33,773 nt of DNA from Clostridia bacterium (GCA_017462405.1 JAFTRF010000082.1:1-33773); one strand, 5' to 3'. Counted from the first letter of the stretch, positions 7,321 to 16,534 are shown. Translations and numbers: made by a program. Notes: generated by a model not told the origin, from the sequence alone.

Positions 7321-8634
7321 ATGAGCCTTTATGAAAAAATCGTCCGCAGAGAAGAAAAGATTTCGCTGATCGGTCTGGGCTATGTGGGCATGCCGATTGC
7401 AGTGGCTTTTGCCCAAAAAGCGGATGTCGTCGGCTTTGACAACAATGCGGCCAAAATCGAACTGTACAAGAGCGGTATCGATCCTACCAACGAGGTGGGC
7501 AATGCGGTCATCGCCGCTACAACGGTGCATTTTACTTGTGACGAGACGGAACTGCGTAAGGCGAAATTCCACATTGTTGCCGTACCGACGCCGGTCAACG
7601 ATGACCACACGCCCGATCTGGGGCCGGTAGAGAGTGCCAGCCAGATCGTCGGCCGAAACCTGACCCGCGGCAGCATTGTCGTATATGAATCCACCGTCTA
7701 TCCCGGTGTGACCGAGGAGGTCTGTGTACCCATTCTGGAGCGGGAATCCGGTATGAAGTGCGGTGTGGATTTCAAGGTGGGCTATTCGCCTGAACGCATC
7801 AACCCCGGCGACAAGGTGCATCGGCTGGAAACCATCACCAAGATCGTGTCCGGCATGGATGCGGAAACGCTGGACACCGTTGCAAAGGTGTATGAGCTGG
7901 TGGTGGATGCAGGTGTGCATCGTGCGGAATCCATCAAGGTTGCGGAGGCGGCCAAGGTCATCGAGAACAGCCAGCGCGACATCAACATTGCATTCATGAA
8001 TGAACTGTCCATCATTTTCAACAAGATGGGCATTGATACCAAGGCTGTGCTGACAGCCGCCGGAACCAAGTGGAATTTCCTGAAATTTGTGCCCGGTCTG
8101 GTGGGCGGTCATTGCATCGGTGTGGATCCCTATTATCTGACGTACCGTGCAGAACAGCTGGGCTATCACAGTCAGGTCATTCTGGCAGGCCGACGCATCA
8201 ACGACGACATGGGGCGCTATGTGGCAGAGAATGTGGTAAAGAAAATCATTGCCGCCGATACGCCGGTGAAGCATGCGCGGGTAGCCATTCTGGGCTTTAC
8301 CTTCAAGGAAAATTGCCCGGATACCCGCAACACGAAGGTCATCGACATCTACCGTGAACTGCAGGAATACGGTATTACCCCCGTGGTAGCCGACCCGGCC
8401 GCCGATGCCGCCAAAGCCAAGCGGTTGTACGGCATTGATTTCGTGGATACCGCCGAAGTAAAAGATATGGATGCGGTGGTGCTGGCCGTGGCACACGAGC
8501 AGTTCAAGGGGCTGACCGTAACCGATTTCAACCGTTTCTATCATCCCGCCCGCACCAAGGTGCTGGTGGATGTCAAGTCGATGCTGGACAAGACCGCATT
8601 TGAGCAGGCCGGTTATGTCTACTGGAGGCTGTGA
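7321..8634 (+). CDS. Nucleotide sugar dehydrogenase, UDP-GlcNAc/UDP-GalNAc 6-dehydrogenase type (TviB/WbpO-like)
   Basis: This enzyme oxidises the C6 hydroxyl of a UDP-HexNAc to a carboxylate with two NAD+, giving UDP-GlcNAcA or UDP-GalNAcA. The 437-residue product has the NAD-binding motif GLGYVG (about 19-24). Its catalytic cysteine is C265 in GGHCIGVDPYY, followed by YLTYRAEQLGY and the RRIND stretch of the TviB/WbpO branch rather than the UDP-glucose dehydrogenase branch. The GAGGAG ribosome binding site overlaps the stop of the upstream gene. The epimerase that would complete UDP-GalNAcA synthesis follows at 8662. Substrate choice between GlcNAc and GalNAc is inferred from family resemblance. 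Confidence 0.9.
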   Translation: MSLYEKIVRREEKISLIGLGYVGMPIAVAFAQKADVVGFDNNAAKIELYKSGIDPTNEVGNAVIAATTVHFTCDETELRKAKFHIVAVPTPVNDDHTPDLGPVESASQIVGRNLTRGSIVVYESTVYPGVTEEVCVPILERESGMKCGVDFKVGYSPERINPGDKVHRLETITKIVSGMDAETLDTVAKVYELVVDAGVHRAESIKVAEAAKVIENSQRDINIAFMNELSIIFNKMGIDTKAVLTAAGTKWNFLKFVPGLVGGHCIGVDPYYLTYRAEQLGYHSQVILAGRRINDDMGRYVAENVVKKIIAADTPVKHARVAILGFTFKENCPDTRNTKVIDIYRELQEYGITPVVADPAADAAKAKRLYGIDFVDTAEVKDMDAVVLAVAHEQFKGLTVTDFNRFYHPARTKVLVDVKSMLDKTAFEQAGYVYWRL

Positions 8635-8661
8635 CGGCGCGTCCGATAAGGAGTAATTTTT

Positions 8662-9636
8662 ATGCATTATACAGAATTGAATTTTCCTGCTGACTCGCTG
8701 TTCCTTGTGACCGGCGGTGCGGGTTTCATCGGCTCGAATCTGTGCGAGGCGATTCTGAATATGGGACATCGTGTCCGCTGTCTGGACGATTTATCCACCG
8801 GCAAGCCGGGAAATGTGGAAATGTTCCGCAATCACCCCAGATACGAATTTATCCGGGGCGATATCAAGGACCTGGATACCTGTCTGAAAGCGTGTGAAGG
8901 GGTGGACTATGTCCTGAACCAGGCCGCGTGGGGCAGTGTGCCGCGTAGCATTGAAATGCCGCTGTTTTACTGCGCCAATAATATCACCGGTACGCTGAAT
9001 ATGCTGGAGGCTGCCCGTCGCTGCGGGGTGAAGCGTTTTGTTTATGCGTCGTCGTCTTCCGTATACGGCGATGAGCCCCGTCTGCCCAAAACCGAGGGCG
9101 TGGAAGGCAACCTGCTGTCGCCTTATGCGCTGACCAAGCGGTGTGACGAGGAATGGGCCAAGCAGTACACCCGCCATTACGGGCTGGAAACCATCGGTCT
9201 GCGTTATTTTAACGTCTTTGGTCGCCGTCAGACGCCGGACGGCGCGTATGCGGCGGTCATTCCGAAATTCATCAAGCTGTTGCTGAAGGGCGAGCGCCCG
9301 ACCATCAACGGCGACGGCAAGCAGAGCCGGGATTTCACCTACATCGAAAATGTGATCGAAGCCAACCTGAAAGCGTGTCTGGCACCATCGGAAGCCGCAG
9401 GACAGGCATACAATATCGCTTACGGCGGCCGGGAGTATCTGATCGACATTTACTACGGGCTGACCAAGGCACTGAATGTGGACATTGAGCCGAATTTTGG
9501 CCCCGACCGCGCAGGTGACATCAAGCACTCCAACGCCGATATTTCCAAGGCGCGTCGCCTGCTGGGGTACGATCCCCAGTGGGATTTTCAGCGCGGCATC
9601 GCGGCAGCGATTGCGTGGTACAAGGAGAATTTGTGA
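8662..9636 (+). CDS. UDP-HexNAc(A) 4-epimerase, WbpP/TviC-like SDR
   Basis: This extended short-chain dehydrogenase/reductase interconverts gluco- and galacto-configured UDP-HexNAc or its uronate using bound NAD. The 324-residue product has TGGAGFIG (residues 17-24), an SSSSVYG segment near 130-136 and the catalytic YxxxK at Y155/K159. The stretches NQAAWGSVPRSI and FGRRQTPDGAYAAVIPKFI are hallmarks of the WbpP/TviC group. The start follows AAGGAG in a 27-bp gap. Beside the dehydrogenase, it points to UDP-GalNAcA as a precursor, as in the Vi-antigen pathway. Confidence 0.9.
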   Translation: MHYTELNFPADSLFLVTGGAGFIGSNLCEAILNMGHRVRCLDDLSTGKPGNVEMFRNHPRYEFIRGDIKDLDTCLKACEGVDYVLNQAAWGSVPRSIEMPLFYCANNITGTLNMLEAARRCGVKRFVYASSSSVYGDEPRLPKTEGVEGNLLSPYALTKRCDEEWAKQYTRHYGLETIGLRYFNVFGRRQTPDGAYAAVIPKFIKLLLKGERPTINGDGKQSRDFTYIENVIEANLKACLAPSEAAGQAYNIAYGGREYLIDIYYGLTKALNVDIEPNFGPDRAGDIKHSNADISKARRLLGYDPQWDFQRGIAAAIAWYKENL

Positions 9637-10517
9637 TGTTTGATTACAGAAACATCATCCGGAGCAGAGAACTCCGGCTGAAGTTGATCAATTTGCTCCG
9701 TTTTATTCCGGATGCACCTTACCTGAAAATGGTGTATCGCATCAAAACCGGAAAAAAGTTGAATCTGAAAAATCCGAGAACCTTTTGCGATAAGCTCAAC
9801 TGGCTGAAACTGCACGATATCCATCCGGAATACACCCGATTGGTGGATAAGATTGAGGTCCGGGACCATGTCCGGGAAGTTCTCGGCGAAGATATCTGCA
9901 TTCCGCTACTGGGTGCATGGACGCATTACGATGAGATTAACTTCGATGCGCTGCCAGACCAGTTTGTACTTAAGTGCAACCATGATTCCGGATCGGTAAA
10001 AATCATTACTGATAAATCGACCATGGATCATGAGGTGCTGCGGGCGTTTTACGAGGGTCGGCTGAAGCAGAATCCTTATGTGTTGGGGCGAGAGTATCCG
10101 TACCGGGATGTAGCTCCCCGGATTTATGCAGAGAAATATGTCGTTTCGCAGGGACAGCGCGACATCAATGACTATAAGTTCTTTTGCTTTGATGGCAAGC
10201 CGGAACTCCTCTTTGTGGCAACGGAGCGAAGTACTGATTGCCGTTTTGACTTTTTTGATATGGAATTCCGACATTTGGATATTGTAAATATTCATCCGCA
10301 ATCGGATCATCCGGTGCAGAAACCGGAGACGTTTGAGCAGATGAAGCAAATCGCAGCGAAGCTGTCTGCCGGTATGAAATTTGTCCGGATTGATTTGTAT
10401 GAGATCGACGGAAAAGTCTGTTTCAGCGAGTATACAATGTATCATGCCGGAGGATTTTGGCCGATGCACCCGGAGGAATGGGAATATAAGATGGGCGATT
10501 TGATCCGATTGGACTAA
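9636..10517 (+). CDS. TupA-like ATP-grasp protein
   Basis: The 293-residue product belongs to the TupA-like ATP-grasp family found in capsule and teichuronopeptide clusters. Features visible are PYLKMVYRIKTGKKLNLKNPRTF..KLNWLK near the N-terminus, the nucleotide-binding stretch FVLKCNHDSGSVKIITDK (about residues 108-125), YAEKYV, DYKFFCFDGKP, and a C-terminal VRIDLYEIDGK followed by FSEYT, which holds acidic metal-binding positions of ATP-grasp enzymes. TupA of alkaliphilic Bacillus is implicated in attaching polyglutamate to polyglucuronate, so the protein may ligate an amino acid or peptide to a uronic acid carboxylate. Many relatives are annotated as glycosyltransferases without proof. The start overlaps the epimerase stop by one base (TGATG), with AAGGAG upstream. 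Confidence 0.8.
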   Translation: MFDYRNIIRSRELRLKLINLLRFIPDAPYLKMVYRIKTGKKLNLKNPRTFCDKLNWLKLHDIHPEYTRLVDKIEVRDHVREVLGEDICIPLLGAWTHYDEINFDALPDQFVLKCNHDSGSVKIITDKSTMDHEVLRAFYEGRLKQNPYVLGREYPYRDVAPRIYAEKYVVSQGQRDINDYKFFCFDGKPELLFVATERSTDCRFDFFDMEFRHLDIVNIHPQSDHPVQKPETFEQMKQIAAKLSAGMKFVRIDLYEIDGKVCFSEYTMYHAGGFWPMHPEEWEYKMGDLIRLD

Positions 10518-10537
10518 GCAGAATGGAGGAGAATGAT

Positions 10538-11629
10538 ATGAGTCACGAACCTAAAAGAATTCTCCATGTTGTCACCTATATGGGGCGTGGTGGCATTGAA
10601 ACCATGCTGATGAACTATTACCGCCATATCGACCGGACGAAGCTGCAGTTCGATTTTTTGGTACACCGGGATTTCCGGGCGGATTTTGACGATGAAATCG
10701 AAGCCATGGGCGGTCGGATTTACCGGATGCCGCCGATGAATCCGCTGAAGCGGAGTTACTGGAAAGCGCTGGATGTTTTTTTTCGCAGTCATCCGTATGA
10801 AATTGTGCATTGCCATCTGAATTACAAAAGCGGAATCGTATTGGCGGCTGCAAGAAGAACGGGTGTACCCATTCGTATTGCACACGCACATACGGCGAGT
10901 ATGTCTGCGGGATGGTCAAAGCTGGCGCGGATTCTGATGAAACCAATGATTCCGTTTACTGCTACGCATTATATGGCCTGCTCCCGCAATGCAGGAAATG
11001 CGATTTTCGGCAAAAAGTCCACGATGCTTCTGCCAAACGCATTGGACGCGGCTACGCTGCGCTTTGATGTGCAGATACGTGGCCAAATGCGCCGGGCACT
11101 AGGGCTGGAACAGGCATACACATTGATGCACGTGGGGCGCTTTGGAAGTGAAAAAAACCATACCTTCCTGCTGGATGCATTCGCAGAAGTGCTGAAGCAG
11201 GAGCCGGACGCAAAGTTACTGCTGGCGGGGGACGGTGAACTGCGTGCCGCCATGGAAGAAAGGGCTGCCGGTTTGCCGGAGGGGGCCGTTCGTTTTCTGG
11301 GTGTCCGGTCTGATGTTCCGGAACTGATGCAGGCGGCGGATGTGTTCGTGTTTCCGTCGCTGTTTGAAGGTCTGCCAGTCACCATGATCGAGGCACAGGC
11401 GGCGGGCTTGCCGTGTATCAAGTCTGCCAGCGTTACCGATGAGTGCATCGTGACGGACTTGGTGGAGAGTCTGCCTGCCGATAATCCGAAAGCATGGGCA
11501 GATGCCATCCTTGACCGGAAGAATACCCCGCGTACCGACCGGGTGGATGAGATCCGTGCGCACGGCTACGATATTACGACAGCGGCTGAGAAGCTGAGCC
11601 GCTTCTACCTGAACGGAGAAGCATTATGA
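10538..11629 (+). CDS. GT4-family glycosyltransferase, EpsF-like
   Basis: The 363-residue product has the N-terminal GRGGIETMLMNYYR motif (about 16-29) and the FDFLV segment typical of EpsF-like GT4 enzymes. The C-terminal domain has the E-x7-E pair at E277 and E285 within FEGLPVTMIEAQAAGLP. It should add one sugar to the lipid-linked repeat unit in the cytoplasm. I chose the ATG at 10538 because GGAGGA (10525-10530) sits at the right distance; an in-frame ATG at 10523 lies within the Shine-Dalgarno region. Confidence 0.88.
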   Translation: MSHEPKRILHVVTYMGRGGIETMLMNYYRHIDRTKLQFDFLVHRDFRADFDDEIEAMGGRIYRMPPMNPLKRSYWKALDVFFRSHPYEIVHCHLNYKSGIVLAAARRTGVPIRIAHAHTASMSAGWSKLARILMKPMIPFTATHYMACSRNAGNAIFGKKSTMLLPNALDAATLRFDVQIRGQMRRALGLEQAYTLMHVGRFGSEKNHTFLLDAFAEVLKQEPDAKLLLAGDGELRAAMEERAAGLPEGAVRFLGVRSDVPELMQAADVFVFPSLFEGLPVTMIEAQAAGLPCIKSASVTDECIVTDLVESLPADNPKAWADAILDRKNTPRTDRVDEIRAHGYDITTAAEKLSRFYLNGEAL

Positions 11630-12507
11630 ATCAACCATTTCTGACGGTATTTACCCCGGCATACAACCGGGCGTACACACTGCCCCGGACCTACGAAAGC
11701 CTGAAAAGTCAGCAGAACACCGGCTTTGTCTGGCTGGTGGTAGACGATGGCTCCACCGATCATACAGCCGATCTGGTGCGGCAGTGGCAGAGCGAAGCAA
11801 ATGATTTTGAAATTCGATACATTTACAAAGAAAATGGCGGAATGCACACTGCGCACAATGCTGCCTATGCGAACATTGATACGGAGCTGAATGTGTGCAT
11901 TGATTCCGATGACGCATTAGCGCCGGATGCAGTACAGATTATCTTTGACGCGTGGCAGCAAGTCCGTGACAAGGGGTATGCTGGATTGCTGGGACTGGAT
12001 GCCGCATTTGACGGCACGGTCATCGGCAAGGGGTTCCCCGCAGGACTGACGGAAACGACGCTGGAGGGCTATTACCGCGGCGGCGGAGCGGGCGACAAAA
12101 AGCTGATTCTGCGCACGGATGTGGTGCGGCAGTATCCGCCGTACCCGGTGTTTGAGGGTGAACGATTCGTCCCGCTTGGAAGTCTGTACACCATGATCGA
12201 CCGGGATTACAAGCTGTCGGTGCTGGACCGGGTGGTTTGTCTGGTGGAATACATGGCAGACGGCTCGACGCGCAATATGCTGCGCCAGTATTACCGCAAT
12301 CCCAACGGATTCCGCTACGGCCGGCTGGTGACGCTCAAAAATAACCCATCTCTCAAGCGACGTGTGACCATTTACATTCATTACATTGCCGAATCGCTGC
12401 TGGCGAAACAGCCGGTGCTGAAGGAGTTGCCATCGAAGTTGCTGGGGGTGTTGTGTCTGCTTCCCGGCGCACTGCTGGCATGGTATATAAGATACAAGAA
12501 CAAATAA
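11626..12507 (+). CDS. GT2-family glycosyltransferase
   Basis: The 293-residue product is a GT-A fold family 2 enzyme. The nucleotide-binding DDGSTD is at residues 40-45 and the metal-binding DSDD at 93-96. A hydrophobic, basic C-terminus (LPGALLAWYIRYKNK) may hold it at the membrane. Its start overlaps the previous stop as ATGA, so translation is coupled. It resembles the GT2 protein at 19511 closely in the first 100 residues (TVFTP.YNRAY.LP..YESL.), so the two look like paralogues. The donor sugar is unknown. Confidence 0.87.
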   Translation: MNQPFLTVFTPAYNRAYTLPRTYESLKSQQNTGFVWLVVDDGSTDHTADLVRQWQSEANDFEIRYIYKENGGMHTAHNAAYANIDTELNVCIDSDDALAPDAVQIIFDAWQQVRDKGYAGLLGLDAAFDGTVIGKGFPAGLTETTLEGYYRGGGAGDKKLILRTDVVRQYPPYPVFEGERFVPLGSLYTMIDRDYKLSVLDRVVCLVEYMADGSTRNMLRQYYRNPNGFRYGRLVTLKNNPSLKRRVTIYIHYIAESLLAKQPVLKELPSKLLGVLCLLPGALLAWYIRYKNK

Positions 12508-12514
12508 TAAAGCC

Positions 12515-13597
12515 ATGAAAGAGATGAGCAACATGACAGAGCAAAAAGATACAATCTGGATTATAGTGCCTGTTTATAATGTGAAAAAAGTGCTGGGAAA
12601 ATGCATCCGCTCCATCTTCCACCAGACCTATACCGATTGGAAACTGATGCTGATAGACGATGGTTCTACGGACGGAAGCGGTGCGCTTTGCGACAAATAT
12701 GCAGCAAAAGATAGCCGTATTCAAGTGATTCATACTCCCAATGCCGGACCTCATGCGGCTCGACTTCAAGGCTTAAAGCAGGTGCCCCAAACAGATTATT
12801 GTTGTTTTTGCGACAGTGATGATGAATTGAAGCCAAATGCACTACAGGCCATGTATGACAGAGCCGCCCAAACTGAAGCGGATGTGGTGTGTGGAGATAT
12901 GGAGCGAGTATGGAATGGATGCGTAGTATCTAAAAGAAAGCAAATCCCATGCTTTGCAGAACCGCGCGTATACGAGAAAAAAGAACTGATAGGCGAGGTA
13001 TACTTGTGTTGCTTTGGTGGTGGCGGTAGTTTTCCGGTGAGCTTGTGTGCAAAATTGTATCGGGCGGCTGTGTTGAAAGAAGTGATGGAACATCTGGAAC
13101 AAGGTCCTAGATGTTTTGCAGAGGATCTGAATGTAACGATGCAACTGATGCCTAAGGTCAAGCGGATTGCTACAATCGGAGAAGTTGTTTACCGCTACCG
13201 TATCGGCGGTGGGACCTCCAGATTTATGCCGACATTTCTGGATGATAATTTGCTGATGTATCATCTGAAAATGAAATGGTCGGACTATTGTACCGCCGAG
13301 GACAATGTGAAATGGCTGATTGGTATTGAATTGAAAAATATCATCGTGACCTATTGGCTGATGTGTGCGAAAAACAACCGATATCCGTCCGGCAGTCTGG
13401 AAAAAGAAGTACAGATAGTGTGTGCTTTGCCCGAAGTGCAAGAGGCATTGACAATGCTGGAATGGGACCGTTCCGGTTTGCCGGGAATCAATCCATTGTT
13501 GATAGCCCGGAATTATGATGGTATTTGTACATTGATCCGCCAAAAAGTCAAGAAAGATCGCCCGAAAGACTTGCTGAAAAAGATTTTGATGGGGTGA
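12515..13597 (+). CDS. GT2-family glycosyltransferase
   Basis: The 360-residue product has IVPVYN near its start, DDGSTD at 48-53 and DSDD at 100-103, so it is a GT-A family 2 enzyme. The start is uncertain: ATGs at 12515, 12524 and 12533 are in frame and none has a strong Shine-Dalgarno sequence; 12533 would give a protein six residues shorter. The coding sequence is noticeably more AT-rich and richer in AAA/GAT codons than the genes on either side, suggesting a separate origin. Donor and acceptor are unknown. Confidence 0.85.
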   Translation: MKEMSNMTEQKDTIWIIVPVYNVKKVLGKCIRSIFHQTYTDWKLMLIDDGSTDGSGALCDKYAAKDSRIQVIHTPNAGPHAARLQGLKQVPQTDYCCFCDSDDELKPNALQAMYDRAAQTEADVVCGDMERVWNGCVVSKRKQIPCFAEPRVYEKKELIGEVYLCCFGGGGSFPVSLCAKLYRAAVLKEVMEHLEQGPRCFAEDLNVTMQLMPKVKRIATIGEVVYRYRIGGGTSRFMPTFLDDNLLMYHLKMKWSDYCTAEDNVKWLIGIELKNIIVTYWLMCAKNNRYPSGSLEKEVQIVCALPEVQEALTMLEWDRSGLPGINPLLIARNYDGICTLIRQKVKKDRPKDLLKKILMG

Positions 13598-13623
13598 TCT
13601 GAAAAAAGCAAGGAGCTGAAACC

Positions 13624-14322
13624 ATGATCCCCAAAAAAATCCACTACTGCTGGTTCGGGCGAAATCCCAAACCCAAATTAGCTGAAAAGTGCATCGCCAG
13701 CTGGCGGAAATATTGCCCGGATTACGAAATCATCGAGTGGAACGAAGACAATTTTGATGTGAATATGAACGGCTACACCCGGATGTGCATCGAGCAGAAA
13801 AAATACGCATTTCTCAGCGATTACGTGCGTCTGCTGGTGGTTGCCGAGCACGGTGGAGTGTATTTTGATACCGATGTGGAGCTGATTCGCCCGATTGATG
13901 CACTGCTGGAAAATGAGGCCTTTTACTGCTTTGAGACATTAGAATATGTTAACACGGGTTCTGGCTTCGGTTCGGCGGCGCAAAGCGCAACCATCCGTGC
14001 AATGTTGGCGGAATACGACTTCCTGTTGGACGGCACACAAGGCATCCGCGGATGTCCCATCCTGAATACATCCGCACTGGTCAAACTGGGGCTGAAGCAG
14101 GATGGCACAACACAGCAGGTTGCAGGTGCGCTGATTCTGTCACCGGATTACATGAATCCGTTTGACACAACCACCGGCCGTATGAACAAAACACACAATA
14201 CGGTGTCTGTCCATTGGTACTCTGCCGCATGGCTGAGTCCGTGGCGGCGGCTGCGCACGCGGATCATGCGCCCGCTCCATCGGATCTTCGGTGTGGATGC
14301 ATTCAAGAGGTTTCGGAAATGA
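13624..14322 (+). CDS. GT32-family glycosyltransferase (DXD sugar-binding type)
   Basis: The 232-residue product begins MIPKKIHYCWFG, the usual opening of bacterial GT32/OCH1-like enzymes. It has LSDYVRLLVVAEHGGVYFDTD with the metal-binding DTD at 82-84, and HWYSAAWLSPW near the end. GT32 enzymes of this size often transfer mannose, galactose or related sugars; the donor here is unknown. AAGGAG at 13610-13615 supports the start. The stop overlaps the next start (ATGA). Confidence 0.88.
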   Translation: MIPKKIHYCWFGRNPKPKLAEKCIASWRKYCPDYEIIEWNEDNFDVNMNGYTRMCIEQKKYAFLSDYVRLLVVAEHGGVYFDTDVELIRPIDALLENEAFYCFETLEYVNTGSGFGSAAQSATIRAMLAEYDFLLDGTQGIRGCPILNTSALVKLGLKQDGTTQQVAGALILSPDYMNPFDTTTGRMNKTHNTVSVHWYSAAWLSPWRRLRTRIMRPLHRIFGVDAFKRFRK

Positions 14323-15506
14323 AAAAATCGTTGCTGATTGTCGCTCATGCACTGGAATTGGGCGGCGCGGAACGCAGCCTGATCGGTCTGTTGGACGCGC
14401 TGGATCCGGCGGAGTGGAATGTTGAACTGTTTCTTCTGCGCCATGAGGGAGAACTGATGACGCATATTCCGTCTCATGTGCGGCTGCTGCCGGAGATACC
14501 GGCGTATACGGTACTGGCGCGCCCCATGAAGGAAACGCTGAAAGAGGGACACATCCTGCTGACGGCGGCGCGGATGTTGGGCAAGAAAGCGGCAAACACC
14601 TTCAGCAAGAAGCATGGATATACCGAAAGTGGGGTCGGGCTGGAATACAGCCATAAATTCACCTGTCCGCTGATGCCGCCCATCGCACCGGAGAAAACCT
14701 ACGATCTGGCCATCAGCTTTCTGACCCCGCACTATTTTGTGGCACAGAAAGTCCGCGCAAAACAAAAAATCGCATGGATTCACACCGATTACAGCCGGGT
14801 GCAGGTGGATGTGGCATCCGAAACAAAGATGTGGGGCGCATACGACCGCATCGCATCCATTTCCGATGCGGTGACGGCAAGCTTTCTGCAAACATTCCCC
14901 ACCCTTGCAGAGAAAATTGTATTGATTGAGAATATTTTGCCGGAGATGCTCATCCGCAAGCAGGCGGAGGAGTTTTCCGTGGAAAAGGAAATGCCGGCAA
15001 AAGGCATCCGTCTGCTGTCCATCGGACGATATTGTACGGCGAAGAATTTCGACAATGTGCCGGAAATCTGCGCAAAGCTGTGCGGTGCCGGATTGGATGT
15101 ATCCTGGTACATCATCGGCTTCGGCGGCGATGAGGCGTTGATTCAGCGCAAAATTGCTGAGGCCGGGATGCAGGAGCGGGTGATTCTGCTAGGCAAAAGG
15201 GACAACCCGTATCCGTACATCCGGGCATGCGATCTCTATGTCCAGCCCAGCCGCTACGAAGGCAAATCGGTGACGGTCCGGGAGGCTCAGCTGCTGGGCA
15301 AACCGGTAGTCATTACCCGTTACACGACCTCGGCCAGTCAGCTGGAGGATGGTGTGGACGGTGTGATCGTGCCGATGGACAATGCCGGTTGCGCGACGGG
15401 CATTGAAAAGCTGCTGCGGGATCCGGAGAAGATGCAGAATTTGCAAGCGGCCTGCGCAGACAGAGATTACTCCAACCGCGCAGAGGCGGAGAAACTGACC
15501 AATTAA
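14319..15506 (+). CDS. GT4-family glycosyltransferase
   Basis: The 395-residue product has the N-terminal GGAERSLIGLLD motif (about 13-24). In the C-terminal domain it has PSRYEGKSVTVREAQLLGKPVV with the E-x7-E pair at E314 and E322, so it is a retaining GT-B enzyme of family 4. The central YDLAISFLTPHYFVAQKV..KKIAWIHTDY segment is common in enzymes that build capsule side chains. An in-frame extension upstream of 14319 lies inside the GT32 gene and lacks a ribosome binding site. AAGAGG (14305-14310) supports the chosen ATG. Donor unknown. Confidence 0.87.
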   Translation: MKKSLLIVAHALELGGAERSLIGLLDALDPAEWNVELFLLRHEGELMTHIPSHVRLLPEIPAYTVLARPMKETLKEGHILLTAARMLGKKAANTFSKKHGYTESGVGLEYSHKFTCPLMPPIAPEKTYDLAISFLTPHYFVAQKVRAKQKIAWIHTDYSRVQVDVASETKMWGAYDRIASISDAVTASFLQTFPTLAEKIVLIENILPEMLIRKQAEEFSVEKEMPAKGIRLLSIGRYCTAKNFDNVPEICAKLCGAGLDVSWYIIGFGGDEALIQRKIAEAGMQERVILLGKRDNPYPYIRACDLYVQPSRYEGKSVTVREAQLLGKPVVITRYTTSASQLEDGVDGVIVPMDNAGCATGIEKLLRDPEKMQNLQAACADRDYSNRAEAEKLTN

Positions 15507-15520
15507 GGTTGTGTGGTTGT

Positions 15521-16534
15521 ATGAAAAGAGATTCAACGATTGATATTGCCAAAGGAGTAGCAATTTGCCTGATGGTCATCGGGCATTGCTATTCAAGTGA
15601 AAATCCGGTCTTAAGAAGTATATATGCGTTCCATATGCCGTTCTTTTTCATTGTATCCGGTATGCTGTATGCTGATAAGTGGAAGAAAAATGTATCAATC
15701 AAGGTGTTAAACTTATTATGGAAACTAATTGTTCCGTATTTCTTTTTTGAAACGCTGTTTACAGTGTTTCTGCTGATTTTACAGCGCTCACCTAATATCC
15801 TCGGTGATTTGTGGAATACATTCAGCCGGACAATTTTGCCAATGGTCGGTCTTACCGTAACATGGTTTTTGCCATGCCAGCTGCTGGTTGTGCTTGGTGC
15901 GGGATTACTCCGGAAGATCGCTTCCAAACACAAGCGTGTTTCGGAAATTACGGCTTTTTCGGTGTTATTCCTTGTTGCACTAATTGTATCTCCAGCCAAC
16001 AGATATGTGGTGGTACTATGGAGAACTTTTATCGGCATGGGATTTTTTGCAGTGGGCTATTATGGGAAAAAAGTAATAACTCAACAATGCAAATTGTGTA
16101 TTTTGTGCGCGTGTGTTCTTGCCTACCTTATGTCTTCCGCAATAAACGGACAAGTAAGCATGGTAAGTCTTGATTTCTCCAATCCAATTTTGTATGTGGT
16201 GAATGGTGTTTTGGGAACTTATATTTTGTATCAGGTTTGCTTGAAGGTGCAGAATTGGAAAATCGTACCCGCAGTCGTATACTTTGGAAAGAATACTGCA
16301 ATTGTATTGTGTACGCATATGTTTGTAGTAGAGGTCATCCGATTGCTGGATTATAAGCTTTTTAATAATGTGCTGTATCGTCTTGGAATTTTTGAAGGCT
16401 TTGTGTTCGGTGCAATGGTCTTGGCGGTAATGGGAATCGTTATTTACGTGGTTAATCGTTATGCATGGTATTTATTTGGCAACAAACGCAGAACTCATGA
16501 AGTACAAAGGAGCGAGGCATCATGCCAAAGTTAA
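15521..16534 (+). CDS. Membrane-bound O-acyltransferase (acyltransferase-3 family)
   Basis: The 337-residue product has the family signature DIAKGVAICLMVIGHC (residues 8-23, catalytic H22 by analogy) and FHMPFFFIVSGMLY, followed by about ten membrane spans. Such proteins transfer acetyl or other acyl groups onto sugar hydroxyls of surface polysaccharides. I chose the ATG at 15521; a TTG at 15509 is possible but lies too close to the AAGG at 15505-15508. The gene is distinctly AT-rich, with many ATT, TTT and AAT codons, compared with the flanking GC-richer genes, which suggests independent acquisition. Its last 13 bases overlap the next gene. Confidence 0.85.
   Translation: MKRDSTIDIAKGVAICLMVIGHCYSSENPVLRSIYAFHMPFFFIVSGMLYADKWKKNVSIKVLNLLWKLIVPYFFFETLFTVFLLILQRSPNILGDLWNTFSRTILPMVGLTVTWFLPCQLLVVLGAGLLRKIASKHKRVSEITAFSVLFLVALIVSPANRYVVVLWRTFIGMGFFAVGYYGKKVITQQCKLCILCACVLAYLMSSAINGQVSMVSLDFSNPILYVVNGVLGTYILYQVCLKVQNWKIVPAVVYFGKNTAIVLCTHMFVVEVIRLLDYKLFNNVLYRLGIFEGFVFGAMVLAVMGIVIYVVNRYAWYLFGNKRRTHEVQRSEASCQS

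Noticed and set aside
7141-8769. Minus-strand open frame of 542 codons opposite the nucleotide sugar dehydrogenase
   Set aside because: The plus-strand gene has catalytic motifs and a ribosome binding site; the antisense frame is a by-product of its codon use.
9636-10517. Annotating the TupA-like protein as a glycosyltransferase
   Set aside because: It has no GT-A or GT-B motif such as DXD or E-x7-E; the visible features fit the ATP-grasp fold.
15509-15520. TTG start for the acyltransferase gene
   Set aside because: The AAGG sequence lies immediately before it, too close for use; the ATG at 15521 gives the usual family N-terminus.
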